Assembly (NCBI RefSeq): GCF_022458865.1 | Contig: NZ_JAJNMU010000001.1 | Span: 248,001-312,000, forward strand | Source of the DNA: Paenibacillus periandrae | Lineage (GTDB): Bacteria; Bacillota; Bacilli; Paenibacillales; NBRC-103111 | DNA: 64,000 bases | Direction of reading: 5' to 3' | In this document: positions 1 to 8,679 of the stretch, in pieces | Layout of the letters: the number at the start of each line of letters is the position of its first letter | Numbering within the stretch: the stretch's first letter is position 1 | The notes under the pieces: generated by a model | Told to the model about the DNA's origin: nothing | The model's input: only the letters and a program-made list of their open reading frames with translations | The model's database searches: none | Made by a program: the position numbers and the translations under genes

Positions 1-31
1 GCATGTAATATTCATCATTCAACAGCTCCAT
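1..31 (-). CDS. ribD: Start of a probable RibD riboflavin-biosynthesis gene (partial)
   Basis: Ten codons of a gene running off the left edge, reading MELLNDEYYM. An AGGGAAG ribosome binding site lies 8 bases before the ATG. The gene sits downstream of an FMN riboswitch and its hairpin terminator. That leader and this type of N-terminus fit ribD, the bifunctional deaminase/reductase that opens rib operons. The name rests mainly on context, because only ten residues are visible; another riboflavin gene is possible. Confidence 0.6.
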   Translation of the reverse strand, partial: MELLNDEYYM

Positions 32-69
32 CAAAGTCACTTCCCTGCCAAATTGCTTTTAGAATCCAA

Positions 70-98
70 CAAAAAAAACCTCTTCTCAACAGAAGGGG
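70..98 (-). terminator. Intrinsic terminator in the riboflavin leader
   Basis: Read leftward, CCCCTTCT and AGAAGAGG pair around a GTTG loop with one mismatch, followed by eight T. It lies between the FMN aptamer and the probable ribD start, so it is the likely off-switch of the riboswitch. Confidence 0.8.
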
Positions 99-251
99 CT
101 TGTGAAAGAATTACGAAAAAAACGCAGAGTGATAGCGCATCTACGCGATTGAATAATCCAAGGCAACACAAATTGAACAGGCTCTAAACCTATTTTTCTT
201 ATCATGCTGCAGTTGGTTTCATAACAACCCACGACAAATACCAGTGTCCAC

Positions 252-420
<169 letters not shown>

Positions 421-515
421 TCCTATTATGTTGTTTGAAATTCCTACTAAGTAGGTTGGAAAATACTTTGACAGAATTTTAACATCATTTTCGTGAAATT
501 GCAACAGTTAGTATT

Positions 516-529
516 CGAAAACGATTGCA
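516..529 (+). promoter_or_regulatory. Possible CcpA (cre) site
   Basis: CGAAAACGATTGCA differs from the cre consensus TGNAANCGNWNNCW only at the first base. It lies 13 bases before the 42-bp regulatory element of the isomerase gene, a plausible place for catabolite control. It was found by eye in a single place. Confidence 0.4.
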
Positions 530-542
530 CGCTGGTTCACTA

Positions 543-608
543 AGCAATTTCATCCACCTCAATAGTCAAACCTATGAGTGTCCGGCACATTTGGTGCTGA
601 CTTATAAT
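543..608 (+). promoter_or_regulatory. Promoter with duplicated 42-bp regulatory element, copy 1
   Basis: Positions 543-584 are a perfect 42-bp copy of the reverse complement of 4185-4226. A TATAAT -10 box follows at 603-608, 18 bases after the element. The bases at the expected -35 (TGTCCG) do not look like TTGACA, so this promoter probably needs an activator bound to the 42-bp element. YesN, encoded at 10536-12170, is the obvious candidate. This copy drives the isomerase and dehydrogenase genes. Confidence 0.75.
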
Positions 609-653
609 TAATAGGAACCTCAAAACGAACACCAAACAAGGGAGGCGTCACAA

Positions 654-1523
654 TTGAGTCTGTCACTTGGACTTCAACTCTATTCCGTAAGAAATGAACT
701 GCAGAAGGATCCTTTGGGTGCATTGGAAAAGGTAGCTTCGATTGGATATAAGGATCTCGAATTGGCCATCCATTACTCCGACGCTGCAGGTCATGGTGGT
801 TATTCGGTTGCCGGCATGAAGGCAGCGGAATTCAAAAGCAATCTGGATCGCCTAGGAATGAGAGCATTAAATGCTCAAATGTTCCCGATCGAAAATGTCC
901 ATTGGGAGCGTCTGATCCCCTTTGTTCAGGAAATTGAAATGCCTGCTGTCTCCATCTCCATGTCCATGTTCAAAAATAAGCAGGCCGCTTTCGATTTCAG
1001 TGCAACGCTGAACAAATGCGGAGAAATATGCCGTAAAAATGGTCTTGATTTTTACTATCATAATCATTTTCAGGAATTCCAAAAATTTGAAGGACAAACC
1101 GTCATGGAGTTTATCCTGGCCAATACGGATAAGGATCTGGTAAAAATCGAGTTCGATACGTACTGGGCCCTCAGAGGAGGCGTTGACCCTTCTGAGTATT
1201 TGCGTACGCTTGGTGATCGTTGTGATCTGGTTCATCAAAAGGATATGCCTGCCACTGCCAAGCCGGTCAATTGGTTCGAGTTCTTTGGCGAGGATGCGGA
1301 CATTACGCTTGATAAAAAGCTGGGTACTTCAACAACAGATCAATTCACCGAGATCGGTGAAGGCGTCATGGATATTCCCGCTATTATTGCTACCATCCGG
1401 GATATGGGTATTGTGAAAACCATTTTTGTCGAACAGGATTTTACAGCCCGCAATCAATTGGACAGTGTTGAATTCAGTTACAAGCGCATGGTTGAACTGA
1501 TGAATCTGTCTCAAACAACATAG
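654..1523 (+). CDS. Sugar phosphate isomerase/epimerase family protein (TIM barrel)
   Basis: A 289-residue protein of the xylose isomerase-like TIM-barrel superfamily (IolE/IolI type), starting at TTG with GGAGG placed 8 bases upstream. It opens with the typical LGLQLYSVR strand. Metal-ligand-like segments include the YYHNHFQEF strand, EFDTYWALRGG, HQKDMPA and, near the end, FVEQDF. These enzymes isomerise, epimerise or dehydrate sugars and polyols with a divalent metal. The next gene is a Gfo/Idh/MocA dehydrogenase 12 bases on, the usual pairing in polyol or unusual-sugar catabolism. It shares its promoter element with the solute-binding protein at 2826-4121, so both likely serve the same substrate, which cannot be named from sequence. 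Confidence 0.85.
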   Translation: MSLSLGLQLYSVRNELQKDPLGALEKVASIGYKDLELAIHYSDAAGHGGYSVAGMKAAEFKSNLDRLGMRALNAQMFPIENVHWERLIPFVQEIEMPAVSISMSMFKNKQAAFDFSATLNKCGEICRKNGLDFYYHNHFQEFQKFEGQTVMEFILANTDKDLVKIEFDTYWALRGGVDPSEYLRTLGDRCDLVHQKDMPATAKPVNWFEFFGEDADITLDKKLGTSTTDQFTEIGEGVMDIPAIIATIRDMGIVKTIFVEQDFTARNQLDSVEFSYKRMVELMNLSQTT

Positions 1524-1535
1524 GAGGACACCACC

Positions 1536-2624
1536 ATGACAGATAAATTAAGGATTGGCATTGTAGGCTTGGGGGGGATTGGTACATCCAAGCATTTGCC
1601 CAGCTTATCCAAGCTTGCTCACATTGAGGTTATCGCGTTCTGCGATATTATCGAGGAAAAGGCCCTTAAAGCAGCCAGGGATTATGGCAGCGAATCGTCT
1701 ACTGTGTACACCGATTACAGAAAGATGCTGGAGGATCGCTCTATTGACGTCGTTCATGTATGTACGCCCAACAGCTCCCATGCGGAAATCACGATAGCAG
1801 CGCTTGAAGCCGGTAAGCATGTCATGTGCGAGAAGCCAATGGCCATCACCTCTATCGATGCACGGAATATGCTCGAAGCTTCCAAACGGACAGGTAAGAA
1901 ATTGACAATTGGCTATCAAAACAGATATCGTCCGGATAGCTTATTTTTGAAAAATCTGTGCAGTATCGGCAATCTGGGCGAAATTTATTTAGCCAAGGCG
2001 CTGGCCATTCGTCGGCGGGCTGTACCCACTTGGGGCGTGTTTCTTGAAAAAGAACTGCAGGGTGGCGGACCTTTGATTGATATCGGAACGCACGCCTTGG
2101 ACCTGACCTTGTGGATGATGGACAACTATAAGCCAGTTAGTGTAACAGGCTCTGTATTTCACAAGCTTGCAGACCGTGAAAACGCAGCCAACCTGTGGGG
2201 TCCTTGGGACACTAAAAAATTTACCGTAGAGGATTCTGCGATTGGTTTTATTAAAATGGAGAATGGCGCGACGATTACACTGGAATCCAGCTGGGCGCTT
2301 AACACTATGGATATACGCGAAGCGAAAACAGTCCTCTGCGGCACCGAAGGCGGAGCGGATATGGACGATGGCTTGCGGATCAACGGGGAACAAATGGGGC
2401 GATTGTACGAACATAAAGTGAGCTTTGAGCGTGGTGCGGTCGTTTTCTATGCGGCTGCTGCGGACGAAAGCCCAGCCGATTTGGAAGCACGGTTATGGAT
2501 TGAATGCATACTAAATGATACAGAGCCTCTTGTAAAGCCTGAACAAGCTCTCGTTGTCAGTGAGATTCTCGAAGCCGTTTACCAATCTGCTGCAACCGGA
2601 AAAACGATTTACTTCAATCAATAG
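1536..2624 (+). CDS. Gfo/Idh/MocA family oxidoreductase
   Basis: A 362-residue NAD(P)-dependent sugar or polyol dehydrogenase. The N-terminal Rossmann fold begins GIVGLGGIGTSKH (residues 8-20). The family signature CEKP is at residues 98-101 with the catalytic lysine at 100. The C-terminal domain carries the LIDIGTHALDL segment with the conserved Asp and His. AGGAGG lies just before the ATG, and the gap to the isomerase gene is 12 bases, so the two are one operon, closed by a strong terminator. The pairing resembles myo-inositol-type catabolism (oxidation then isomerisation), but the substrate is unknown. Confidence 0.9.
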   Translation: MTDKLRIGIVGLGGIGTSKHLPSLSKLAHIEVIAFCDIIEEKALKAARDYGSESSTVYTDYRKMLEDRSIDVVHVCTPNSSHAEITIAALEAGKHVMCEKPMAITSIDARNMLEASKRTGKKLTIGYQNRYRPDSLFLKNLCSIGNLGEIYLAKALAIRRRAVPTWGVFLEKELQGGGPLIDIGTHALDLTLWMMDNYKPVSVTGSVFHKLADRENAANLWGPWDTKKFTVEDSAIGFIKMENGATITLESSWALNTMDIREAKTVLCGTEGGADMDDGLRINGEQMGRLYEHKVSFERGAVVFYAAAADESPADLEARLWIECILNDTEPLVKPEQALVVSEILEAVYQSAATGKTIYFNQ

Positions 2625-2659
2625 GTCCTGAGCACACACCAGATATGCAGTTGGCCTGA

Positions 2660-2698
2660 CCGCTTGAAATCGGAACAACCGATTCAAGCGGTTTTTTT
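2660..2698 (+). terminator. Terminator of the isomerase-dehydrogenase operon
   Basis: CCGCTTGAAATCGG and CCGATTCAAGCGG form a long stem with one bulged base, followed by TTTTTTT. Confidence 0.9.
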
Positions 2699-2756
2699 GA
2701 ACATTGAAATTGGTATATGTACCAGATGGACCTTCAGATTAAGATTGATAAACAGA

Positions 2757-2800
2757 AGAGGCATCAAAGCCTCTCCGTTTGGAGATACCTTGACGCCTCT
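2757..2800 (-). terminator. Probable terminator of the solute-binding protein gene
   Basis: A hairpin whose arms begin AGAGGC and end GCCTCT, with inner pairs GGTATCTCC/GGAGAGGC. It lies 25 bases past the stop codon. The T-tract is short and broken, so termination may be partial. Confidence 0.6.
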
Positions 2801-2825
2801 TCATTACTGCTTGTAATCATCCCTA

Positions 2826-4121
2826 TTATTTGGTTTTCATCTTATCCCATGTACCCTGGAATTCGGCTAACAATTGATCGCGGTTTACTTTGCCTGCGAT
2901 GTACTTCTGTAAAGAGGCTGCCATTTCCTGTGGACTGCCATCCGGGTATTTCGGCCAGTGCCAGCCAAGCACCTTGTTCTCCTTGAGGTACTTAGCGATA
3001 TCCTCTCCAGGTGTACCTACAGAGGCCGCATCAGCAGGAATGGTCTTTAAAGCGGGGATGAATTTGAATTCCTTTGTCAAATAGTTTTTACCAATATCCG
3101 AGGTGACCAGCCAGTTCAAGAACTCCTTGGCTTCCGGCTTCACCTGAGAATCTTTATGGATAACCCAGTTATTCGGTACGCCTACAAACAGCTTGTCATT
3201 TAAAGCAGCATCCTCGTTGATCGGAATCGGCATTAAGCCAACATTAATCTTCGGATCGATTTTTTGAATCAAAGGCAGCGTCCAGTTCCCACTTTGCATG
3301 ATTGCAGCCTGACCGCTGCCAAATGTAGCGATAAAGCTGTTATAATCGGTCGTCAGCTGATTTTTGTTGCCGTACTTTACAATTAGATCAAGCATGTTCA
3401 AGGAGTCGGCAAAAATCGGATTACCGGCAAATTTCGCCTTTCCATCATTCAAATCCTTAATAAACGCATCGGTGTTTGGCTGCTTGGCCATCGGATTATT
3501 AAAGAAATGCCGCCCGAGTGAGGACCATACCTGAAACATATTAACAAAAGGCGTCACACCATTGGCCTGCAGCTTCTTGCTGACATCCTCTAGTTGTGAA
3601 AGTGTTTTGGGAAGCTCTGTAATGTTCGCTTTGGCAAACAAATCCTTATTGTAAACGAAGCCATAACCTTCAAGCGAGACTGGCATCCCATAAAGCTTGC
3701 CGTTGATTGTAGTAGGCTCCTTGGCAAAATCGAATACATCCTTTGCCCATGGCTGATCGGATAAATCCTCTACACGATCCTTCCACGTTTCCAGCTGCTG
3801 AAAGCCCTCATTGTTAAAAATATCCGGCATTTCACCTGCGGCAAATTTGGTCTTGAGGATTGTATTGTAGTCGGTGCCAATGACGGTCTCAACCTGGACC
3901 TTGACGCCTGGATGCGTCTTTTCATACTCATCCTTCAGCTTATTCAATTGCTCGGAAATCTCAACCTTGGCCTGAAAGATTTTAAGTGTTACTTCTTTCT
4001 TTGGCTTGGCATTGTCATTCGCTGTTTTCGTATCAGCGGGCTTGTCTCCATTCGTTGCACAACCAGTCAAAAAGGACATTAACAATACAAGCGCACTGCC
4101 AGCAGTAAGCGATCGTTTCAT
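2826..4121 (-). CDS. Sugar ABC transporter solute-binding lipoprotein
   Basis: A 431-residue family-1 extracellular solute-binding protein. The signal peptide ends in the lipobox LTGC with Cys21, so it is lipid-anchored outside the membrane. The mature part has typical features of the CUT1 class: the EYEKTHPGVKV segment, a TKFAAGEMPDIF segment, and an AAIMQSGNW segment. RBS AAGGGGAG precedes the ATG. The gene lies after its two permeases rather than before them and has its own promoter containing the 42-bp element also found before the isomerase gene. No ATPase gene is nearby, so a shared MsmX-type ATPase probably powers the importer. Substrate unknown. Confidence 0.92.
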   Translation of the reverse strand: MKRSLTAGSALVLLMSFLTGCATNGDKPADTKTANDNAKPKKEVTLKIFQAKVEISEQLNKLKDEYEKTHPGVKVQVETVIGTDYNTILKTKFAAGEMPDIFNNEGFQQLETWKDRVEDLSDQPWAKDVFDFAKEPTTINGKLYGMPVSLEGYGFVYNKDLFAKANITELPKTLSQLEDVSKKLQANGVTPFVNMFQVWSSLGRHFFNNPMAKQPNTDAFIKDLNDGKAKFAGNPIFADSLNMLDLIVKYGNKNQLTTDYNSFIATFGSGQAAIMQSGNWTLPLIQKIDPKINVGLMPIPINEDAALNDKLFVGVPNNWVIHKDSQVKPEAKEFLNWLVTSDIGKNYLTKEFKFIPALKTIPADAASVGTPGEDIAKYLKENKVLGWHWPKYPDGSPQEMAASLQKYIAGKVNRDQLLAEFQGTWDKMKTK

Positions 4122-4161
4122 CGTTCAAACTCCCCTTCGTTCTATTATTGTTTACCATTTT

Positions 4162-4226
4162 ATTATAATTCAGCCCCTAAGTGGCGGACACTCATAGGTT
4201 TGACTATTGAGGTGGATGAAATTGCT
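4162..4226 (-). promoter_or_regulatory. Promoter with duplicated 42-bp regulatory element, copy 2
   Basis: Positions 4185-4226 are the exact reverse complement of 543-584. Leftward, a TATAAT -10 (4162-4167) follows 17 bases later, and the -35 position (TGTCCG) is again far from consensus. The sequence between element and -10 is similar but not identical in the two copies, so the 42-bp identity stands out. It drives the solute-binding protein gene. Confidence 0.75.
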
Positions 4227-4245
4227 CCTGACCTATAAGGTCAGG
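4227..4245 (-). other. Perfect hairpin between permease and binding-protein genes
   Basis: CCTGACCT-ATA-AGGTCAGG lies directly between the second permease stop and the 42-bp element. No T-run follows on the transcribed strand, so it may be a processing or mRNA-end hairpin rather than an efficient terminator. Copy 1 of the element has no such hairpin. Confidence 0.6.
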
Positions 4246-4255
4246 TTTGTACCAT

Positions 4256-5089
4256 TTACCCTTTGATAGCCCCGGAGGTAATCCCTTCGATAATATGCTT
4301 CTGGAGAGTAAGGAAAAAGATCAGGATGGGTACCACACTCATCACAAGCGCTGCTAACGCAAGATCCCACTGATTCGTATATTCGCCAAATAAGGAGTTA
4401 ATAGCGACCTGAATGGTTCGCAAGTCTTTTTGCTGCAAAATGATAGATGGGAGCAGAAAATCATTCCACATCCACAGGCTGTTTAGCATGACAACTGTAA
4501 CTGTCATTGGTTTGAGCAACGGAAAAATGATTTTCCAAAACACACCGTATGGGCTACAGCCATCGACTTTAGCGGATTCTTCTATTTCGAACGGAATGGA
4601 GCGAACAAAACCCTGATACAAAAAAATGGTAAACGAAACACAGAGACCGAAATAACAGACAACAATGCCCGGAATACTATTAATTAGATGAAACCAGGAT
4701 GCAACCTTTACCAAAGGTATCATGATCGCCTGGAACGGAATGACCATAGCTGCCACAAATACGGCGAGCAGCATCCGATTGAACCTGCTCGGCCTGCGCG
4801 CCAGTCTGTAAGCCGCCATTGATGAAATAATGACCAAGCCAATGTTGCTGAATACAGTAATTAACAAGGAATTTTTAAGTGTAGTAGCGAATTGCAGTAC
4901 CTTCCATGCATGTACATAGTTATCCCATCGCAACACCTTAGGCAAGCTTGCCGCATTGATCAGAATCTCGGCAAAATTTTTCACTGAATTGGCCAATACA
5001 AAATAAAACGGTGCCAGAAACAGGAGCGCAAGAACAATTAACGCAATCTCAATGAGAAGCAGTCTGGCATTGTACGCATCGGTTTTCAT
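4256..5089 (-). CDS. Carbohydrate ABC transporter permease (MalG-like)
   Basis: A 277-residue inner-membrane permease of the CUT1 class with about six hydrophobic segments. The EAA loop that contacts the ATPase is seen as EIEESAKVDGCSPYGVFWKI, about residues 173-192. Its ATG overlaps the stop of the upstream permease by one base (TAATG), indicating translational coupling. It forms the pore with the MalF-like partner and takes substrate from the lipoprotein at 2826-4121. Confidence 0.93.
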   Translation of the reverse strand: MKTDAYNARLLLIEIALIVLALLFLAPFYFVLANSVKNFAEILINAASLPKVLRWDNYVHAWKVLQFATTLKNSLLITVFSNIGLVIISSMAAYRLARRPSRFNRMLLAVFVAAMVIPFQAIMIPLVKVASWFHLINSIPGIVVCYFGLCVSFTIFLYQGFVRSIPFEIEESAKVDGCSPYGVFWKIIFPLLKPMTVTVVMLNSLWMWNDFLLPSIILQQKDLRTIQVAINSLFGEYTNQWDLALAALVMSVVPILIFFLTLQKHIIEGITSGAIKG

Positions 5090-5970
5090 TACAGATCCAC
5101 CTCACGCTTCTTCGTCATAGACACCTGAATCGCCGTAATGATGGATACTGCCATAAAGAAAATAAGTGCCTTGGCGGTTCCCAGTCCATATCGGTTATTG
5201 ACAAATGCCTCGGTGTAAATATTCATTGCGACGGACTCCGAAGAATTATAAGGTCCACCCTTGGTGAGTGAAAAGTTCAAATCAAACATTTTAAATGCCC
5301 AGGCGATCGTTAAAAAGAGACAAATCGTGATGACTGGCATAATGAGCGGAATGATAATACTGCGTAAGATTTGGGCACTGTTCGCACCATCGATCGTGGC
5401 TGCTTCTATTAGGTCCTTCGGCACATTGGTCAAACCAGCGATGTAAATAACCATAATATAACCAGCTCCATGCCACACAAATACGATAATGAGCGCCCAA
5501 AAGGCCGTATCCTCCGTTCCAAGCCAGGGCAGATTGAAAAATCCCAAATTCGTCAGCTTCCCAATGGCAGCAAATCCTTGAACAAATATAAATTGCCATA
5601 TAAAGCCAAGCAGCAAGCCGCCCAATACGTTCGGGATAAAATAAACCGTTCGTAACAGATTGCGCGTCTTCAGCGATTTGGACAAAAAGTAAGCGAGCGC
5701 AAACCCGAGCAAATTTGTCAGGATGACAGCTACAAAAGTAAACCGAGCCGTAAACCAGAACGAATGAATAAAATTGGTGTCCTTGGTAAGCACCGTTTGA
5801 TAATTGCTTAAGCCAACCCAACGAATACTGTGAGCAACCCCGTTCCAATCGGTAAATGAATAATACACGCCAAGAAAAAAAGGAAGCATAATAATGATGG
5901 TATAGAACAAAACGGCAGGACTCAGAAACACCGTTTGCTGCATCCATTCCGACGACATGGACTTTCTCAT
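5089..5970 (-). CDS. Carbohydrate ABC transporter permease (MalF-like)
   Basis: A 293-residue CUT1 permease. The first membrane helix follows QQTVFLSPAVLFY, and the EAA loop reads KDLIEAATIDGANSAQILRS. RBS GAGAGGGGG stands before the ATG. It starts 17 bases after the biotin carboxylase gene ends, so it looks to be co-transcribed with the pxp and biotin genes as well as with its partner permease. That links a sugar-type importer to a biotin-dependent carboxylase cluster. Confidence 0.93.
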   Translation of the reverse strand: MRKSMSSEWMQQTVFLSPAVLFYTIIIMLPFFLGVYYSFTDWNGVAHSIRWVGLSNYQTVLTKDTNFIHSFWFTARFTFVAVILTNLLGFALAYFLSKSLKTRNLLRTVYFIPNVLGGLLLGFIWQFIFVQGFAAIGKLTNLGFFNLPWLGTEDTAFWALIIVFVWHGAGYIMVIYIAGLTNVPKDLIEAATIDGANSAQILRSIIIPLIMPVITICLFLTIAWAFKMFDLNFSLTKGGPYNSSESVAMNIYTEAFVNNRYGLGTAKALIFFMAVSIITAIQVSMTKKREVDL

Positions 5971-5987
5971 TGGTATCCCCCTCTCTC

Positions 5988-7328
5988 CTATTGGAACTCG
6001 GTTTCTATGAATTTGGTGTTGCAGTCGCCCGCTATAAATAACTCATGCTGCAAAACTTTCAGATGGAAGGGAATCGTTGTCTGGACACCCTCGATGTGAA
6101 ATTCTTGGAGAGCTCTCTTCATACGCTGAATTGCCTCATGACGATCCCGGCCCCACACGATCAATTTAGCTATCATAGAATCGTAAAAGGGAGGAATTTC
6201 ATAGCCGGCAAAGGCTGAGCTATCGATCCTCACCCCGAAACCGCCGGGAAGCCGGTAGCCCGTTATTGTACTTGGTGACGGCCTGAACTGATGGTCAGAA
6301 TCCTCGGCATTTATACGGCATTCGATCGCCCACCCCTTCAGTTCAATCTCATTCTGGGTGCATGAGAGCGGGTACCCGGCAGCGACAGCAATTTGCTCTT
6401 TAACAAGATCAATACCTGTCACAAGCTCCGTTACCGTGTGCTCTACCTGGATTCTTGTGTTCATTTCCATAAAATAAAACTGCCCATGCTTATCGAGCAA
6501 AAATTCAAGTGTACCTACCCCCAAATAATCAACAGCCCTGCTGGCAGCGACAGCCGCCTGACCCATGGCCTGCCTTAACTCGGGTGAAACTGCAGGAGAG
6601 GGTGCTTCCTCCACAAGCTTTTGATGTCTGCGTTGTATAGAACAGTCCCTTTCACCGAGATGAACGATATGGTTATGGGCATCTGCAATGATCTGAATTT
6701 CAATATGCCTGGGCTCCTCGATATACTTTTCCATATAAACGCCTGGATTACCAAAGGACGCCTCGGCCTCCTTTTGAGCCTGTCGAAACATAGAGTCCAT
6801 CTCCAGCTCGCTTTGGACGACTCGCATTCCTTTTCCCCCGCCACCAGCTGTAGCTTTAATTATGACAGGATAGCCGATTTCATCAGCAAGAATCACAGCA
6901 GTATCTACAGCTTCTATTAGCTCCTCTGAACCTGGAACCACGGGTACGTTAGCCAGTTTCATCGTTCGTCGCGCCTGGGCTTTATCCCCCATCTTGTGAA
7001 TCGCATCAGGCTTGGGACCTATGAATGTAATACCACACGTTCCGCACAGCTCTGCAAAATCGGCATTTTCAGCAAGAAACCCATACCCTGGATGAATCGC
7101 ATCCACCCCAACTGCAGAAGCCAAGGTCAGGATGGCCTGAATGTTGAGATAGCTTTGCTTGGAGCTGACAGGTCCGATGCAATAGGCTTCATCAGCCATT
7201 TGCACATGCAAGGCATCTCTGTCAGCCTTTGAATAAATCGCAACGGTAGGGATGTCCAATTCCTGACAAGCTCTAATTATTCGAACCGCAATTTCGCCTC
7301 TGTTTGCAATCATGATTTTTTTGAACAT
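5988..7328 (-). CDS. accC: Biotin carboxylase (AccC family) of the pxp cluster
   Basis: A 446-residue ATP-grasp biotin carboxylase that uses ATP and bicarbonate to carboxylate biotin on a carrier protein. The N-terminal domain begins [15 protein letters not shown]; the glycine-rich ATP loop [12 protein letters not shown] is at residues 158-169; the catalytic region [15 protein letters not shown] is at 287-301. Length is normal for AccC. It starts 4 bases after the carrier gene. Because it sits behind pxpBCA and not with fatty-acid genes, it is probably a second, pathway-specific copy rather than the acetyl-CoA carboxylase subunit. That role is inference. Confidence 0.93.
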   Translation of the reverse strand: MFKKIMIANRGEIAVRIIRACQELDIPTVAIYSKADRDALHVQMADEAYCIGPVSSKQSYLNIQAILTLASAVGVDAIHPGYGFLAENADFAELCGTCGITFIGPKPDAIHKMGDKAQARRTMKLANVPVVPGSEELIEAVDTAVILADEIGYPVIIKATAGGGGKGMRVVQSELEMDSMFRQAQKEAEASFGNPGVYMEKYIEEPRHIEIQIIADAHNHIVHLGERDCSIQRRHQKLVEEAPSPAVSPELRQAMGQAAVAASRAVDYLGVGTLEFLLDKHGQFYFMEMNTRIQVEHTVTELVTGIDLVKEQIAVAAGYPLSCTQNEIELKGWAIECRINAEDSDHQFRPSPSTITGYRLPGGFGVRIDSSAFAGYEIPPFYDSMIAKLIVWGRDRHEAIQRMKRALQEFHIEGVQTTIPFHLKVLQHELFIAGDCNTKFIETEFQ

Positions 7329-7332
7329 ACGA

Positions 7333-7815
7333 CTACACTCCTACAGGCTTTACGAGAAATAAAGGCTGGTCATATTGGACCAGCTGTCCACTTTCGATCA
7401 AAATTTCTGTGATGACACCATTGATCCCGGCTTGTATCTCGTTAAACAATTTCATAGCTTCGACAATACCTACAACGGTAGTTTCTGTTACGCTGTCACC
7501 TACCCGGATAAGAGGCTCCTCTCCCGGCTCTGCAGATGAATAAAAGATACCTACTGCAGGCGAAGCTATTTCAATGGGAGCAGCACCTAAAGGCTCCGCT
7601 GCAATAGTGCCGACCTGGGTTTCCCGTTCCAAATGTTGAGGAACCATTAACGGCTCCGAATGATAACCGGCTTCTGATGGCAGACTTTCCTTAGATGATA
7701 CAGGGAGGCTGCGCTTAGAAATGGACAGCTTGACCGTTTCATATTCAAGTGAAAATTGCTCAATCGGAGCTTGAATGACGATTTGGATGATTTCTTTTAA
7801 TTCTGATGTATTCAT
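7333..7815 (-). CDS. accB: Biotin carboxyl carrier protein of the pxp cluster
   Basis: A 160-residue AccB-like carrier. The C-terminal biotinyl domain has the EAMKL motif with the biotin-accepting Lys122. The N-terminus ([13 protein letters not shown]) resembles AccB, and a Pro/Ser-rich linker joins the two. A GTG fifteen bases upstream is in frame, but the GTGAGG that would be its start is itself the ribosome binding site for the ATG at 7815, so I chose the ATG. It is placed between pxpA and the biotin carboxylase gene and likely carries carboxybiotin for the PxpB/PxpC pair. Confidence 0.9.
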   Translation of the reverse strand: MNTSELKEIIQIVIQAPIEQFSLEYETVKLSISKRSLPVSSKESLPSEAGYHSEPLMVPQHLERETQVGTIAAEPLGAAPIEIASPAVGIFYSSAEPGEEPLIRVGDSVTETTVVGIVEAMKLFNEIQAGINGVITEILIESGQLVQYDQPLFLVKPVGV

Positions 7816-7894
7816 TGGGTATGACCTCACTTCTGTGTGTCTCTATGATTATTATGAGAAGTGCCGATATAAGGATCTGCTTCCGCTTCTCCTG

Positions 7895-8662
7895 TTATAA
7901 GCGCTTAAACGAAGATATACCAACGCCATTTTCTTTCAGCAATAAACGAATTTTACTAATCATATTTAACGCGGTAGGGGTGTCACCATGTACACAGATC
8001 GTCTGGCCACTGATATCGACCTCGTTCCCAGTAATCGTAGTCACTTTTCCTTCAGCGATCATTTTTAAAGCACGCTTGGCTGCCAAATCCGGATCAGTAA
8101 TCACAGCGCCAGTCAATTTTCTGGATACGAGAGTCAGATCGTCATTATAGGCACGGTCCGCATAGACTTCCAGGATCGGATGCAGATTTTTTTCCAGCAA
8201 AACCTTATGCATCAGTGAATTCGGGTTAACGAAAACAGGCAGCTCGGGATTGAACGCAAGTACTGCATCTGCTGCGTAATTCGCAAGTGCTTCATCTATA
8301 TCCACCCGATTTGCTAATGCACCATGCAGCTTCACATGCTGCATTCGGACCTTATGCTTGTTACAAAAAGCCTGCAGCGCGCCAATCTGATATACGATCA
8401 TATTAATCACTTCATTGCGTTCCATATCCACATATCTTCTTCCGAAGCCGTTTAGATCGGGGTACCCCGGATGGGCACCCACCCCTACATCAAAGCTTCG
8501 CGCCAACTCTACTGTACGGTTCATCACATCGGGATCTCCACCGTGAAATCCGCAAGCCACATTGGCTGAGGAAATCAGCTGGATGACCGCTTCGTCCATA
8601 CCAAGCTTGTAGGCGCCGAAGCTTTCACCCATATCACAATTCAAATCAACAGTTGTAAGCAT
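7895..8662 (-). CDS. pxpA: LamB/YcsF family protein, 5-oxoprolinase subunit A
   Basis: A 255-residue protein with the family signature DLNCDMGESFGAY near the N-terminus, SSANVACGFHGGDP, and GVGAHPGYPDLNGFGRR. RBS GGAAGGGG lies 5 bases before the ATG; a TTG one codon earlier is less well placed. PxpA works with PxpB and PxpC in ATP-dependent opening of 5-oxoproline to glutamate. It is thought to be the hydrolytic partner. Here it lies between pxpC and the biotin genes, so in this cluster the real substrate may be 5-oxoproline or another lactam or amide. Confidence 0.9.
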   Translation of the reverse strand: MLTTVDLNCDMGESFGAYKLGMDEAVIQLISSANVACGFHGGDPDVMNRTVELARSFDVGVGAHPGYPDLNGFGRRYVDMERNEVINMIVYQIGALQAFCNKHKVRMQHVKLHGALANRVDIDEALANYAADAVLAFNPELPVFVNPNSLMHKVLLEKNLHPILEVYADRAYNDDLTLVSRKLTGAVITDPDLAAKRALKMIAEGKVTTITGNEVDISGQTICVHGDTPTALNMISKIRLLLKENGVGISSFKRL

Positions 8663-8679
8663 CAATTCCCCTTCCTTCT

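Noticed and set aside
5291..5947. Leftward 218-codon frame inside the MalF-like permease gene
   Set aside because: It is an out-of-frame shadow of a clearly conserved permease.
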